Assembly: GCF_032583975.1 (NCBI RefSeq)
Contig: NZ_JAWHTF010000006.1
DNA: 64,000 bases
Direction: 5' to 3' (one strand)
From: Gilvirhabdus luticola
Lineage (GTDB): Bacteria; Bacteroidota; Bacteroidia; Flavobacteriales; Flavobacteriaceae
Position 1 is the first letter of the stretch; each line of letters starts with the position of its first letter. Below the pieces are notes generated by a model. It searched no databases. It saw only the letters and a list, made by a program, of their open reading frames with translations, and was not told where the DNA came from. The translations under genes and the position numbers were made by a program. This document shows positions 16,935 to 25,533 of the stretch, piece after piece.

Positions 16935-18692
16935 GTGCAAAATAATCTGTTAGAACATATTAATTCGCCTAAAGACCTCCGTCTTTTAAATCCAAAGGAA
17001 TTACCTCAATTTGCTCGAGAATTACGCAATTTTATTATCAATATTGTTGCAACAAAAGAAGGTCATTTAGGAGCTAGTTTAGGTGTAATAGAATTGACTA
17101 TTGCTTTGCATTATGTTTTTAATACGCCTGAAGATTTGCTGATTTGGGACGTTGGGCATCAAGCCTATGGACATAAAATATTAACCGGTAGAAAGGAGAT
17201 TTTTCATACTAACAGACAACTTGGTGGTATAAGTGGTTTTCCAAAAAGAGATGAAAGTGAATATGATACTTTTGGTGTTGGTCATGCTTCTACATCTATT
17301 TCAGCAGCATTAGGTATGGCCATTGCTTCGCAATTAAAAGGTGATTTTAGCAAAAATCATATAGCAGTAATTGGTGATGCAAGTATCGCAAGCGGAATGG
17401 CATTTGAAGGGCTCAATCATGCTGGTGTTACCAATGTAAACTTGCTAGTTATCCTAAACGATAATGCTATTGGTATTGACCCAAGTGTTGGTGCTTTAAA
17501 ACAATACTTAACCAATGTAAAAAAAGGAACTCAAAAGCAAGATAATATTTTTGAAGCACTAAATTTTGATTATTCTGGACCAATTAATGGACATGATATT
17601 GAAGCTATTATATCAGAATTAAAAAGACTTAAAAAAGTAAAAGGCCCAAAATTTTTGCATGTCATTACCACTAAAGGCAAAGGCTTAAAACAAGCCGAAG
17701 AAAATCAAGTTAAATATCATGCTCCTGGAAAATTTGATTCTAAAACTGGTGAAATTTTTGTAAAATCTGAAACCGTTGAGCCTCCAAAATATCAAGATGT
17801 TTTCGGATATACAATTGTAGAACTTGCAAGAGAAAACAAAAATATTGTTGGAATTACGCCAGCAATGCCAACTGGAAGTTCCTTAAAATATATGATGGAA
17901 GAAATCCCTGAACGTGCCTTTGATGTTGGTATAGCCGAACAACACGCTGTTACTTTGGCAGCAGGAATGGCGTCTCAAGGGCTTATTCCATATTGCAATA
18001 TTTACTCTACATTTTTACAACGTGCTTACGACCAAGTCATTCATGATGTAGCTTTACAAAATCTTCCTGTAATTTTCTGTTTAGATCGTGCAGGTTTGGT
18101 TGGCGAAGATGGAGCCACACATCATGGTGTTTTTGATTTGGCCTACTTAAGATGTATTCCTAACCTCATCATTTTTGCGCCTAGAAATGAAATTGAATTA
18201 AGGAATATTTTGTACACAGTTCAACTAGGATTAACAAATCCTATTGCCATTCGCTATCCAAGAGGTCGAGGTGTCACAATTGATTGGAAACAACATTTTT
18301 CTAAAATTGAAATTGGTAAAGGTGTACAAATAAAAAAAGGGAATATTCTAGCTGTTTTAAGTATTGGCTCAATCGCAAAAAATGTGAGTGAAGCTATTGA
18401 AGAACTCAATGTGTCACATTATGATATGCGTTTTTTAAAGCCATTGGATGAATTCTTGCTACATGAAATCTTTCAAAAATACCAACACATTGTTACTATT
18501 GAAGATGGTGTCATTAAAGGTGGTTTTGGCAGTGCGATATTAGAATTTGCATCAGAGAATGGTTATACAAATCCCATAAAAGTTTTAGGAATACCGGATA
18601 ATTTTATCCAGCATGGTAGTGTAGATCAACTTCAAAAATCTATTCAATTAAATTCTGAAAGTATAAAAAAACAAATCATTAGTCTACTCTAA
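16935..18692 (+). CDS. dxs: 1-deoxy-D-xylulose-5-phosphate synthase
   Basis: This 585-residue thiamine-diphosphate enzyme makes DXP from pyruvate and glyceraldehyde-3-phosphate, the entry step of the non-mevalonate isoprenoid pathway. Clear features are GHLGASLGVIELTIALHYVF, the GDASIASGMAFEGLNHAG segment binding ThDP and magnesium, VGIAEQHAVTLAAGMA with the catalytic Glu, and DRAGLVGEDGATHHG. It is slightly shorter than the E. coli enzyme (620). The start is GTG at 16935: there is no ATG upstream before an in-frame TAA at 16902 and none downstream that preserves the conserved N-terminus. A -7 element ends only four bases before that GTG, suggesting a leaderless mRNA. Confidence 0.95.
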   Translation: MQNNLLEHINSPKDLRLLNPKELPQFARELRNFIINIVATKEGHLGASLGVIELTIALHYVFNTPEDLLIWDVGHQAYGHKILTGRKEIFHTNRQLGGISGFPKRDESEYDTFGVGHASTSISAALGMAIASQLKGDFSKNHIAVIGDASIASGMAFEGLNHAGVTNVNLLVILNDNAIGIDPSVGALKQYLTNVKKGTQKQDNIFEALNFDYSGPINGHDIEAIISELKRLKKVKGPKFLHVITTKGKGLKQAEENQVKYHAPGKFDSKTGEIFVKSETVEPPKYQDVFGYTIVELARENKNIVGITPAMPTGSSLKYMMEEIPERAFDVGIAEQHAVTLAAGMASQGLIPYCNIYSTFLQRAYDQVIHDVALQNLPVIFCLDRAGLVGEDGATHHGVFDLAYLRCIPNLIIFAPRNEIELRNILYTVQLGLTNPIAIRYPRGRGVTIDWKQHFSKIEIGKGVQIKKGNILAVLSIGSIAKNVSEAIEELNVSHYDMRFLKPLDEFLLHEIFQKYQHIVTIEDGVIKGGFGSAILEFASENGYTNPIKVLGIPDNFIQHGSVDQLQKSIQLNSESIKKQIISLL

Positions 18693-18817
18693 TTTTGAGT
18701 ATAATATTGATTTACTTCAGCTTCAGAGGTGTCCTTATTGTTAGCCTCATTTATAGCTAATAGACACGCAAAAGTCACAAAAAAAATAACAATAGCACCT
18801 AGTAGGTTTTTTTTCAT
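18689..18817 (-). CDS. Small single-helix membrane or exported protein (42 residues)
   Basis: The frame runs from ATG at 18817 to TAG at 18689. It begins MKKNLLGAIVIFFVTFACLL and continues with a short polar tail, so it has one hydrophobic helix; a cysteine at residue 18 gives a weak lipobox-like context (TFAC). It overlaps the end of dxs by 4 bp on the opposite strand. Small exported peptides like this are common in flavobacteria but I recognise no family. The evidence is the typical start, the compact hydrophobic-then-polar composition and its position filling an otherwise empty 217-bp gap. Confidence 0.5.
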   Translation of the reverse strand: MKKNLLGAIVIFFVTFACLLAINEANNKDTSEAEVNQYYTQN

Positions 18818-18909
18818 TTTTGGTTAATTTATAATTTAAGGCGTAGTAAACATATTTAATTTATCGATAAAATACAAATTTATTCGATAAAATGCGCTAA
18901 ACTTTAAAA

Positions 18910-20253
18910 TTAAAAATCAAACCCTTTTATCTTTCTATAGCTCATTATTGCTTTGCTGTCTGATAATAAAGAAACATAATGACAAATATTTAGCAGTTGG
19001 TCATAAAGGTTTTTATGATCTGTATTGATTGTTTTTGGAAGCTGTTTTAAAATAAGCTTGTCATAGTTTGATAAATTATCATTAAACTTATTTTGAACTG
19101 CTGTTATGTATACATGAAGTAATTTGTTTATGACTTCATAACCAGCAATTTCTTTATCAACGACTTCTTGAGATTCATAAATATTTTCAACACTCATTTT
19201 TATAATATCATTTATTTGTGCTTCATATTTACTTCTGTCTAACAACGCCGTATTAAATTCACCTTTCAAAATAGCCTCTTCGTTTTTTATAAAAATATCT
19301 ACGGCTTCAAAAATTAATGTATTTATTGCTAAAGCTCTTAAGTAACTTACTCGGTCTTGAGTGTTCTTTAATTGATGATACTTTTTAGTATTTATGGTAT
19401 CTCTTACCAAATTGATTAAGTATTCAAGAGCAAATTCTTCTTGAATTAACCCTAAATTTATACCGTCTTCAAAATCAATTATCGTATAACAAATATCGTC
19501 TGCGGCTTCGACCAAAAATGTTAATGGATGTCGCGAAAAACTTGCGTTATCTCTTTTTCCTCTTTTTATTAATCCTAACTCATTTGCAACTTCGGAAAAT
19601 GCTTCTTTGTCACTTTGAAAAAAGCCATATTTTTTATCTGTAATATGATTGGTAGGTTTTTTAGGTAATGATTCTTTAGGATACTTCATAAAGGCTCCAA
19701 GTGTTGCATAACTCAAGCGTAAGCCACCTTCTCTGCCATCTCTACTTTGTGTTAAAATTTTAAATCCGTTAGCGTTACCTTCAAAATCGCATAAATCTTG
19801 ATATTCTTTTTCAGTCAGTTCAGTTTTAAATACTTTACCTTTTCCTGTCTTAAAAAATTCGCCTATGGCTTTTTCTCCTGAATGTCCAAAAGGCGGATTA
19901 CCAATATCATGAGCCAAAGATGAAGCTGCTACAATAGCACCAAAATCATTAGCTTGATATCCGTGAACACTTTGTAAATGTGGGTGTTTGAGTAGTAACT
20001 TTTGACCTACTTTTCTACCTAAAGAACGACCTACTACACTTACCTCGAGACTATGCGTAAGGCGAGTATGAACAAAATCTGTTTTAGATAGCGGAACAAC
20101 TTGCGTTTTATCTTGAAGACTTCTAAATTCTGATGAAAAAATAATACGGTCATAATCTACTTCAAACCCTAAACGTGTTTCGTCTTGCTCTTTTCGAAGT
20201 CTTTTATTTGTGTCACCAAAACGTTTTAATGATAATAATTGTTCCCAATTCAT
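18910..20253 (-). CDS. dgt: Deoxyguanosinetriphosphate triphosphohydrolase-like protein (dNTPase)
   Basis: This is a 447-residue HD-domain phosphohydrolase. The metal and active-site residues are visible: His67 in THSLEVSVVGRSLG, the HD pair at 115-116 in SLAHDIGNPPFGHSGE, and the distal Asp in EAADDICYTIIDFEDG. The N-terminal RSLQDKTQVV segment is typical of the dGTPase family. The enzyme hydrolyses dNTPs to nucleoside and triphosphate and helps balance dNTP pools. The Bacteroidetes forms may act on more than dGTP, so strict specificity is not claimed. It is divergent from the phosphate island, and its start lies 61 bp from the first phosphate-box repeat. Confidence 0.92.
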   Translation of the reverse strand: MNWEQLLSLKRFGDTNKRLRKEQDETRLGFEVDYDRIIFSSEFRSLQDKTQVVPLSKTDFVHTRLTHSLEVSVVGRSLGRKVGQKLLLKHPHLQSVHGYQANDFGAIVAASSLAHDIGNPPFGHSGEKAIGEFFKTGKGKVFKTELTEKEYQDLCDFEGNANGFKILTQSRDGREGGLRLSYATLGAFMKYPKESLPKKPTNHITDKKYGFFQSDKEAFSEVANELGLIKRGKRDNASFSRHPLTFLVEAADDICYTIIDFEDGINLGLIQEEFALEYLINLVRDTINTKKYHQLKNTQDRVSYLRALAINTLIFEAVDIFIKNEEAILKGEFNTALLDRSKYEAQINDIIKMSVENIYESQEVVDKEIAGYEVINKLLHVYITAVQNKFNDNLSNYDKLILKQLPKTINTDHKNLYDQLLNICHYVSLLSDSKAIMSYRKIKGFDF

Positions 20254-20313
20254 AGTTTAAAATTAAGCCTTGGCAAGATAACCAAATTCAGTAAAAATAA
20301 AATTGAAATTTGG

Positions 20314-20390
20314 TAACATTAAGATAACATTTTAATGACAGTTGCTTAATAATTAGGTAACATTTTAAAAACAGTAATGTTCTTTATTTG
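20314..20390 (+). promoter_or_regulatory. Phosphate-box promoter 1: 7-bp repeats at 11-bp period plus -7 element
   Basis: Repeats TAACATT (20314), TAACATT (20325), TGACAGT (20336), TAACATT (20358) and AAACAGT (20369) all start on one 11-bp register, with one slot (20347) degenerate. The last ends 7 bp before a -7 element, TTTATTTG (20383-20390). Seven-bp direct repeats on an 11-bp period are the geometry of PhoB sites. The downstream gene starts at 20412. Confidence 0.75.
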
Positions 20391-20411
20391 CTTAATAATT
20401 TCAGGTGTTAT

Positions 20412-20804
20412 ATGAAACCACTTTTAATTTCTTTAGTTATGCTTTTTTCAGGATTTTGTTTTGCTCAAAATACTGGAGCTATAACAGGCATGGTTCTAGA
20501 TGGCGAAATGGATAACGCTCCTTTAATACTTGCTAATATTTCAGTTGAAGGCACATATATAACCTCTACTTCGGATGAAAATGGATATTTCTATTTTGAA
20601 AACATCGAAAATGGCATTCATACTTTGCTTTTCGATTTTGTAGGTTATGAGACAAAAGAAATACAGATTCAAGTAGTTTCAAATAAAGAAACTATAGTTG
20701 ACGCTTCACTAATTGCTAGTAGTGTTTCCCTTAACGACCTTGCTTCTTTAATTGGAAATGGTAGTACAGCAACTGCAAATATTGAGGATAAGGCTTCGCT
20801 ATAA
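20412..20804 (+). CDS. Secreted stand-alone CarboxypepD_reg-like domain protein, paralogue of the next receptor's N-terminus
   Basis: The 130-residue protein starts from the ATG at 20412; the alternative TTG at 20388 is part of the -7 element. It has a signal peptide (ending FCFAQ) followed by one beta-sandwich regulatory domain (TGAITGMVLDG, then SDENGYFYFENIENG, then FDFVGYETKEIQIQV). It aligns almost throughout with the first 110 residues of the TonB receptor at 21040 (QNTGSIVGKLIDK, FSFVGYETVEIE), then ends with a short Ser/Ala-rich tail. No plug or barrel follows. The promoter architecture is also duplicated. It is therefore a likely duplicated and truncated relative, still carrying a phosphate-box promoter. 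Its function is unknown; a periplasmic partner of the receptor is possible. Confidence 0.8.
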   Translation: MKPLLISLVMLFSGFCFAQNTGAITGMVLDGEMDNAPLILANISVEGTYITSTSDENGYFYFENIENGIHTLLFDFVGYETKEIQIQVVSNKETIVDASLIASSVSLNDLASLIGNGSTATANIEDKASL

Positions 20805-20940
20805 ATCAACTACAATTTTTAAGCTTTTTAAAACTTTCAATTTAGTTCTCTTTATAAATTATTGTAGCTTTTGACCTTTAATGGATTACCATTTCATGTT
20901 AAATTAATGTTTACAGATTGTATTTTTAGTTATAACCTGT

Positions 20941-21017
20941 TAACCTTTAAATAACTTTTTCATTACTGTAGTTTAATTCTTAGGTAACATCTTGTTTACA
21001 GTATGTGTCTTTCTTTG
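20941..21017 (+). promoter_or_regulatory. Phosphate-box promoter 2 upstream of TonB receptor
   Basis: Repeats TAACCTT (20941), TAACTTT (20952), TTACTGT (20963), TAACATC (20985) and TTACAGT (20996) keep an 11-bp register with one degenerate slot at 20974, the same layout as promoter 1. The -7 element TTTCTTTG is at 21010-21017, again 7 bp after the last repeat. The ATG at 21040 follows at normal leader distance. Confidence 0.75.
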
Positions 21018-21039
21018 TGCCAAGTTTTTAAACAAGGAA

Positions 21040-23880
21040 ATGAAAAAAAACATACTAATATTTTCAATATTCTTAACCACAGTTTTGCAAGCTCAAAACA
21101 CTGGTTCAATAGTAGGAAAATTAATAGATAAAGAATACAATGATGAACCTTTGGCTTTTGCCAATGTTTTAATAAAAGGAACAACCACAGGAACAACTTC
21201 AGATATAGATGGTCTTTATGCATTTAATGATTTAGAAGTAGGTCAATACACTCTAATTTTTAGTTTTGTTGGTTATGAAACAGTAGAAATTGAAGCTAAT
21301 GTTGAAGCAGGCACAATAACCGAAATTAATGTCCCTATGGGTGCCAGTGCAGCTTCTCTTGATGAGGTTGTTATTACCACAACAACAAAACGAGAAAGCG
21401 AAGTAGCACTTTTATTAGAGCAGAAAAAAGCCGTTGAAATAAAACAAAGTATTGGTGCAGAAGAGCTTTCAAGAAAAGGTGTTAGTGATGCTGCAGAAGC
21501 GGTATCAAAAATTTCTGGTATATCAAAACAAGAGGGTTCTAGTAATGTTTATGTAAGAGGTTTAGGCGACAGATACTTAAACACAATGTTAAACGGGTTG
21601 TCTTTACCTTCAAATGATGTGAATAAGAAAAATATAGATTTAAACCTATTTTCTTCAGACATCATAGAAAATGTATCAGTAAGTAAATCATATTCATCAA
21701 AATTTTATGGTGATTTTTCAGCAGGAAATGTAGATATCTCTTCAAAAAATTATAATGGAAATGGTTTTTTTGATACTACAACAGGTATTGGGTATAATAC
21801 AAATGCATCAGGCAAAGATTTTGTAAGAAGTGAAGGTACTGGTTATTTTGGGTATTATGGAAGATATGAACACAATCCCTTTGCAATAATCCTTTCACAC
21901 GGAATTGATCCAGTAGATGGTGGCACTCCATTAAATATTAACTATGGAGCAGCAGCAGGTAAATCTTTTGTTTTTAAAAACAGTTCTCGTTTAAGTCTAT
22001 TTGTAACTGCATCTTTTGAAAATGGTTATGAATATAGAAAAGGAGAAGCAGTTGATTATACACTTACAGAGAAAAAAGCTTTTGATGCCGCAGAAGAATA
22101 TGAATATTCTACTACAACTACAGCTATGGCTAATGTCATTTATAGAATAGATGAAAATAACGAATTAAAGTATAACAGCTTATTTATTAATAATTCATCT
22201 GATGTTGTTGGTTATTTCGGCATTGATGGAGGCGGAAGAAATAGAGATGCACAATTAAATACTGATGAAGGGTTTTATCAAATGAATGTTCAATTTGATC
22301 AAACCAGAATGTTTGTCAATCAAATTGAAGGAAAGCACACATCTGGCGAATTTGATTTCGATTGGGGTTTAGGGTATAACATTGTCTTTGCCGATCAGCC
22401 AGACAGAAAACGAATTAGTTTAGAAAACTATCAATACGCTTTAGATAACGATTCAAACACCAATCCAACATTCTATAGTAATGTGGTTTTTGATAACCAA
22501 CGTTATTTTCAAAATATTGAAGATGAAGAATTCAACAGTCGATTGAATTTAGCTTATAATCTTTCTGAATCTGTAAAACTAAATTTTGGTTATAACGGAA
22601 AATATAAAACCAGAGATTTTGAAAACATAAGATATGGTTACGATATTGTTGATTCTGATTATCCTATTACAGATGTACACAATTTTAATGATGTCATAAA
22701 CCTAGAGAATTTAAGAGTAAATCCTAACGATGATACTGGTATTTATTTAATTAAAGTTATCAACACAATTCCAAATTTATCAAATACCAACAGGCCTGGA
22801 CTCCCAGAAAACACATACAGCGGAACACTAAACATATATGCCGGTTATGTTGATGCTGAAATTAAAGCAGGTGAAAAATGGTTGTTTGTTCCTGGAATAC
22901 GAGTAGAATCTGTTGATCAAGAAATAAGTTATGATGTCATTAACCTTGGAAATAATGGTAAAGCAACCATTCGCTCTTATGAAAATTTTTTCTTACCAAG
23001 TCTAAATATAAAATATGCATTAAACGATGATCAAAATCTACGTTTTACAGCAAGTCAAACAGTGTCTCTTCCAGAATTTAAAGAAGTAGCTCCATTTGTC
23101 TACGAAGATATTGCAACACGTATTGGTGGTAACCCAGATTTATTGGGTTCATCAAATCCAGATTTTCTAAATGTAAGTGATAAATCATATTCTAAAATTT
23201 TAAACTTCGATTTAAAATATGAGTGGTTCTATAGCAAAAGTGAAATAATTTCAATTGCAGCATTCTCAAAAGAAATAAAAAATCCAATCAATTTAGTAGT
23301 TGGTGCAGATGCAACTGGAACACAGCGTTATTTCAGAACTGGTGATAAAGCCAGAGTTTATGGTGCAGAAATTGAAATAAGAAAAACCTTGATTAAAACG
23401 AATGATGATGCAAAACTTTCTTTAGGTTTTAATGCAACCTATATGAAAACTGAACAAGATTTGTACAGTGAGATAAATGGAACTTACAACTTATCCTTTA
23501 ATAGAAGAAAAGACGATTTACAAGGTGCTTCTCCCTTATTAATAAATGCCGATATTAATTATTCACCTGTATTCAATAATTATAAGCCTGTAATCAACTT
23601 CGTGTATTCATACTTTTCAGATAGAATTGATGCATTAGGTTCTGGTCAACTAGGAAACGTTATTGAAAAAAGTGTTTCAACTTTAGATTTCGTCTGGAAA
23701 AATAATTTCAATAATAGATTTGAAATTAATTTAAGTGCAAAAAATTTACTAAACCCAACAATAAAATATGTTAGAGAAACAACATTAGGTGATGTTGTTG
23801 TAAACTCGGCAAACGGAAAAGGAATATCAAACTATAAAAGAGGCATGGACTTAAGTCTTCAGCTCAAATATAAATTTTAA
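21040..23880 (+). CDS. TonB-dependent receptor of the phosphate island
   Basis: This is a 946-residue outer-membrane receptor. The chosen start at 21040 has a GGA-type ribosome-binding stretch; the TTG at 20992 would overlap the regulatory repeats. After the signal peptide (ending VLQAQ) come a CarboxypepD_reg-like domain (about 18-105), a plug with RGLGDRYLNTMLNGLSLPS (about 165-260), and a barrel to the C-terminal LQLKYKF. A phosphate-box promoter precedes it and a beta-helix lipoprotein follows after 33 bp, while a porin, PiT and Na/Pi transporter lie downstream. Import of a phosphate-containing compound under phosphate limitation is inferred from context. No SusD homologue is present. The N-terminal domain resembles the small protein encoded at 20412. 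Confidence 0.92.
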   Translation: MKKNILIFSIFLTTVLQAQNTGSIVGKLIDKEYNDEPLAFANVLIKGTTTGTTSDIDGLYAFNDLEVGQYTLIFSFVGYETVEIEANVEAGTITEINVPMGASAASLDEVVITTTTKRESEVALLLEQKKAVEIKQSIGAEELSRKGVSDAAEAVSKISGISKQEGSSNVYVRGLGDRYLNTMLNGLSLPSNDVNKKNIDLNLFSSDIIENVSVSKSYSSKFYGDFSAGNVDISSKNYNGNGFFDTTTGIGYNTNASGKDFVRSEGTGYFGYYGRYEHNPFAIILSHGIDPVDGGTPLNINYGAAAGKSFVFKNSSRLSLFVTASFENGYEYRKGEAVDYTLTEKKAFDAAEEYEYSTTTTAMANVIYRIDENNELKYNSLFINNSSDVVGYFGIDGGGRNRDAQLNTDEGFYQMNVQFDQTRMFVNQIEGKHTSGEFDFDWGLGYNIVFADQPDRKRISLENYQYALDNDSNTNPTFYSNVVFDNQRYFQNIEDEEFNSRLNLAYNLSESVKLNFGYNGKYKTRDFENIRYGYDIVDSDYPITDVHNFNDVINLENLRVNPNDDTGIYLIKVINTIPNLSNTNRPGLPENTYSGTLNIYAGYVDAEIKAGEKWLFVPGIRVESVDQEISYDVINLGNNGKATIRSYENFFLPSLNIKYALNDDQNLRFTASQTVSLPEFKEVAPFVYEDIATRIGGNPDLLGSSNPDFLNVSDKSYSKILNFDLKYEWFYSKSEIISIAAFSKEIKNPINLVVGADATGTQRYFRTGDKARVYGAEIEIRKTLIKTNDDAKLSLGFNATYMKTEQDLYSEINGTYNLSFNRRKDDLQGASPLLINADINYSPVFNNYKPVINFVYSYFSDRIDALGSGQLGNVIEKSVSTLDFVWKNNFNNRFEINLSAKNLLNPTIKYVRETTLGDVVVNSANGKGISNYKRGMDLSLQLKYKF

Positions 23881-23913
23881 TAAACAAAAAGCAAAAATTA
23901 ATTAAACAATAAA

Positions 23914-25110
23914 ATGATGAAAAATAACTTATTTCTAGGATTAGCAATAGCAACGATGCTTTTCTCTTGTACTACTGATGATACTGCTGATATTATTATA
24001 AATGATAACAGTGATAACAGTGTAGTCAATAATAATACTACCGGAGGTGGCGCAAATACTGGTCAAACTATTTTCTTATCCGGAACCTACACAGAAAACT
24101 TAACGTTAGATCCAATTAACACTTATAAAATTAATGGTTCTCTAATTATGGCTTCAGGAACCACACTTACAATTCCTGCTGGTATGACAATTAAAGGTTT
24201 AGCTACTGGAGCAAATGTATATATTGCAATAGCGCAGGGCGCAAAAATTATAGCCAACGGAACTGCAAACGAACCAATCGTTTTAACTTCTGATGCGTCT
24301 TCACCTGCTGCTGGAGATTGGGGCGGATTAATAATACTAGGTAAAGCACCTATTAACTCGGTTTCAGGTAGCGCAACCTCAACTTCTGAAATTGCTAGTT
24401 TACCTTACGGTGGTACAGACTCGGCAGATGATTCAGGTTCAATAAGCTATTTAAGAGTTGAATATTCTGGTGGCGCTGCAGATGGACAATCTGAAAACAA
24501 TGGTTTATCTTTTTACGGCGTTGGTAACGGAACTTTTGTTTCTCATGTAGAATCTTTTGAAGGAAAAGATGATGGCTTCGAGTTTTTTGGCGGAACCGTA
24601 AATGTTGATCATTTAGTAGCAATTAACAATCAAGATGATTCTATTGATTGGACTGAAGGATTTACAGGAACCATTACTGATGCTTATGTAAAACATGGTG
24701 AGGATCACGATAAAGGTATTGAGGCCGATGGTTACAATACAGATTTTAGTAACGAAGGTGGATATTTTTCTAAACCTATAGTAACTAATCTTCATATTGT
24801 TGGTTTAGGGTCTTCTACAGGAAATGAAGCTATCAGATTAAGAGCTGGAACACAAGGAATCTTTAATAATGTACTAATTGTAGGCTTTGAGGAAGGTTTT
24901 GATCTTGATGGTGACCAAGGAGACAACCCAACTGGCGCAGGTGTATTAAGTGGCGATTTACATGTAACAGATGTAACGTTCACAGATGTAACAACAAAAT
25001 TAAAAAACGATACTGGAGAAACTTTTACTGAAGCAGATTTTATTTCTGGTGACGGAAATGGTACAGGTACTGACTATGCTTCTTGGGGAGCTGGATGGAC
25101 CATTGAATAA
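23914..25110 (+). CDS. Surface or periplasmic lipoprotein with parallel beta-helix-type repeats
   Basis: This 398-residue lipoprotein has a lipobox ending at Cys19 (TMLFSC) and a Thr/Asp/Asn-rich linker to about residue 50. The remainder is a series of short repeats typical of a right-handed beta-helix (TYKINGSLIMASGTTLTIPA, then GDWGGLIILGKAPIN, EFFGGTVNVDHLVAINNQDD). Glycine, aspartate and asparagine are abundant. It is 33 bp after the TonB receptor with no promoter between, so the two form one phosphate-box operon and it occupies the position of SusD in classical receptor pairs. I infer a substrate-capturing or organophosphate-handling partner; no catalytic motif is recognised. A strong terminator follows at 25131. 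Confidence 0.85.
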   Translation: MMKNNLFLGLAIATMLFSCTTDDTADIIINDNSDNSVVNNNTTGGGANTGQTIFLSGTYTENLTLDPINTYKINGSLIMASGTTLTIPAGMTIKGLATGANVYIAIAQGAKIIANGTANEPIVLTSDASSPAAGDWGGLIILGKAPINSVSGSATSTSEIASLPYGGTDSADDSGSISYLRVEYSGGAADGQSENNGLSFYGVGNGTFVSHVESFEGKDDGFEFFGGTVNVDHLVAINNQDDSIDWTEGFTGTITDAYVKHGEDHDKGIEADGYNTDFSNEGGYFSKPIVTNLHIVGLGSSTGNEAIRLRAGTQGIFNNVLIVGFEEGFDLDGDQGDNPTGAGVLSGDLHVTDVTFTDVTTKLKNDTGETFTEADFISGDGNGTGTDYASWGAGWTIE

Positions 25111-25130
25111 ATCTATAACTTATGATCCTT

Positions 25131-25164
25131 AAAAAAGCATCCTTAAAAAAGGATGCTTTTTTTT
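25131..25164. terminator. Bidirectional intrinsic terminator after beta-helix lipoprotein gene
   Basis: A 12-bp stem (AAAAAAGCATCC at 25131-25142, GGATGCTTTTTT at 25151-25162) with an 8-nt loop and a T-run on the plus strand. It lies between convergent genes. Confidence 0.88.
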
Positions 25165-25186
25165 ATTAAAGATTGTTAAACAAGGC

Positions 25187-25510
25187 TTATTCAACACTTG
25201 CAATCTTATTTTCATTATAATCTACTATTTTAACGGTTTCATCATTATTCCAATAAAACCATTTGCCGACTTTCTTCCCATTATCGTAATTTGCAGAAAC
25301 AATTTTTTTGCCTTCTGTGTCAAAACTTAACCATTCACCTTGCAACTTACCATCTAAAGTGTAAGTCCCTGTTTGACTTACTTCTCCATTGTCATGATAA
25401 TAAACTACCTCAATAAGATTAGTGTCTTCATTAAGTTTTAAATCTCTCTTTTGTTGAGCAAAAGAAGCCACAGTAATTAAAAAGACAAAAACAAAACAAA
25501 TGTTCTTCAT
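25187..25510 (-). CDS. Exported MORN/YwqK-type repeat protein
   Basis: This 107-residue protein has a signal peptide (about 1-19, ending ASFAQ) and three short repeats of the YwqK/MORN type: HDNGEVSQTGTYTLDGKLQG, then YDNGKKVGKWFYWNND, then a final IVDYNENKIASVE. Such repeats form beta-hairpin ladders, and the proteins are often auto-named antitoxin YwqK, which has no support here since no toxin gene is present. Upstream is a perfect -7 element, TACATTTG (25541..25534), and an array of phosphate-box repeats in reversed orientation relative to this gene. It sits inside the phosphate island on the opposite strand; the role is unknown. Confidence 0.8.
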   Translation of the reverse strand: MKNICFVFVFLITVASFAQQKRDLKLNEDTNLIEVVYYHDNGEVSQTGTYTLDGKLQGEWLSFDTEGKKIVSANYDNGKKVGKWFYWNNDETVKIVDYNENKIASVE

Positions 25511-25533
25511 AATTATGGGTTTATATTTAAATA

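Noticed and set aside
20388..20411. TTG start at 20388 for the secreted domain protein
   Set aside because: The TTG is part of the -7 element TTTATTTG (20383-20390), and the signal peptide begins properly at the ATG at 20412.
20992..21039. TTG start at 20992 for the TonB receptor
   Set aside because: It lies inside the regulatory repeats and before the -7 element; the ATG at 21040 begins a normal signal peptide.
25187..25510. YwqK antitoxin of a toxin-antitoxin pair
   Set aside because: The protein has a signal peptide and MORN-like repeats, and no toxin gene is adjacent.
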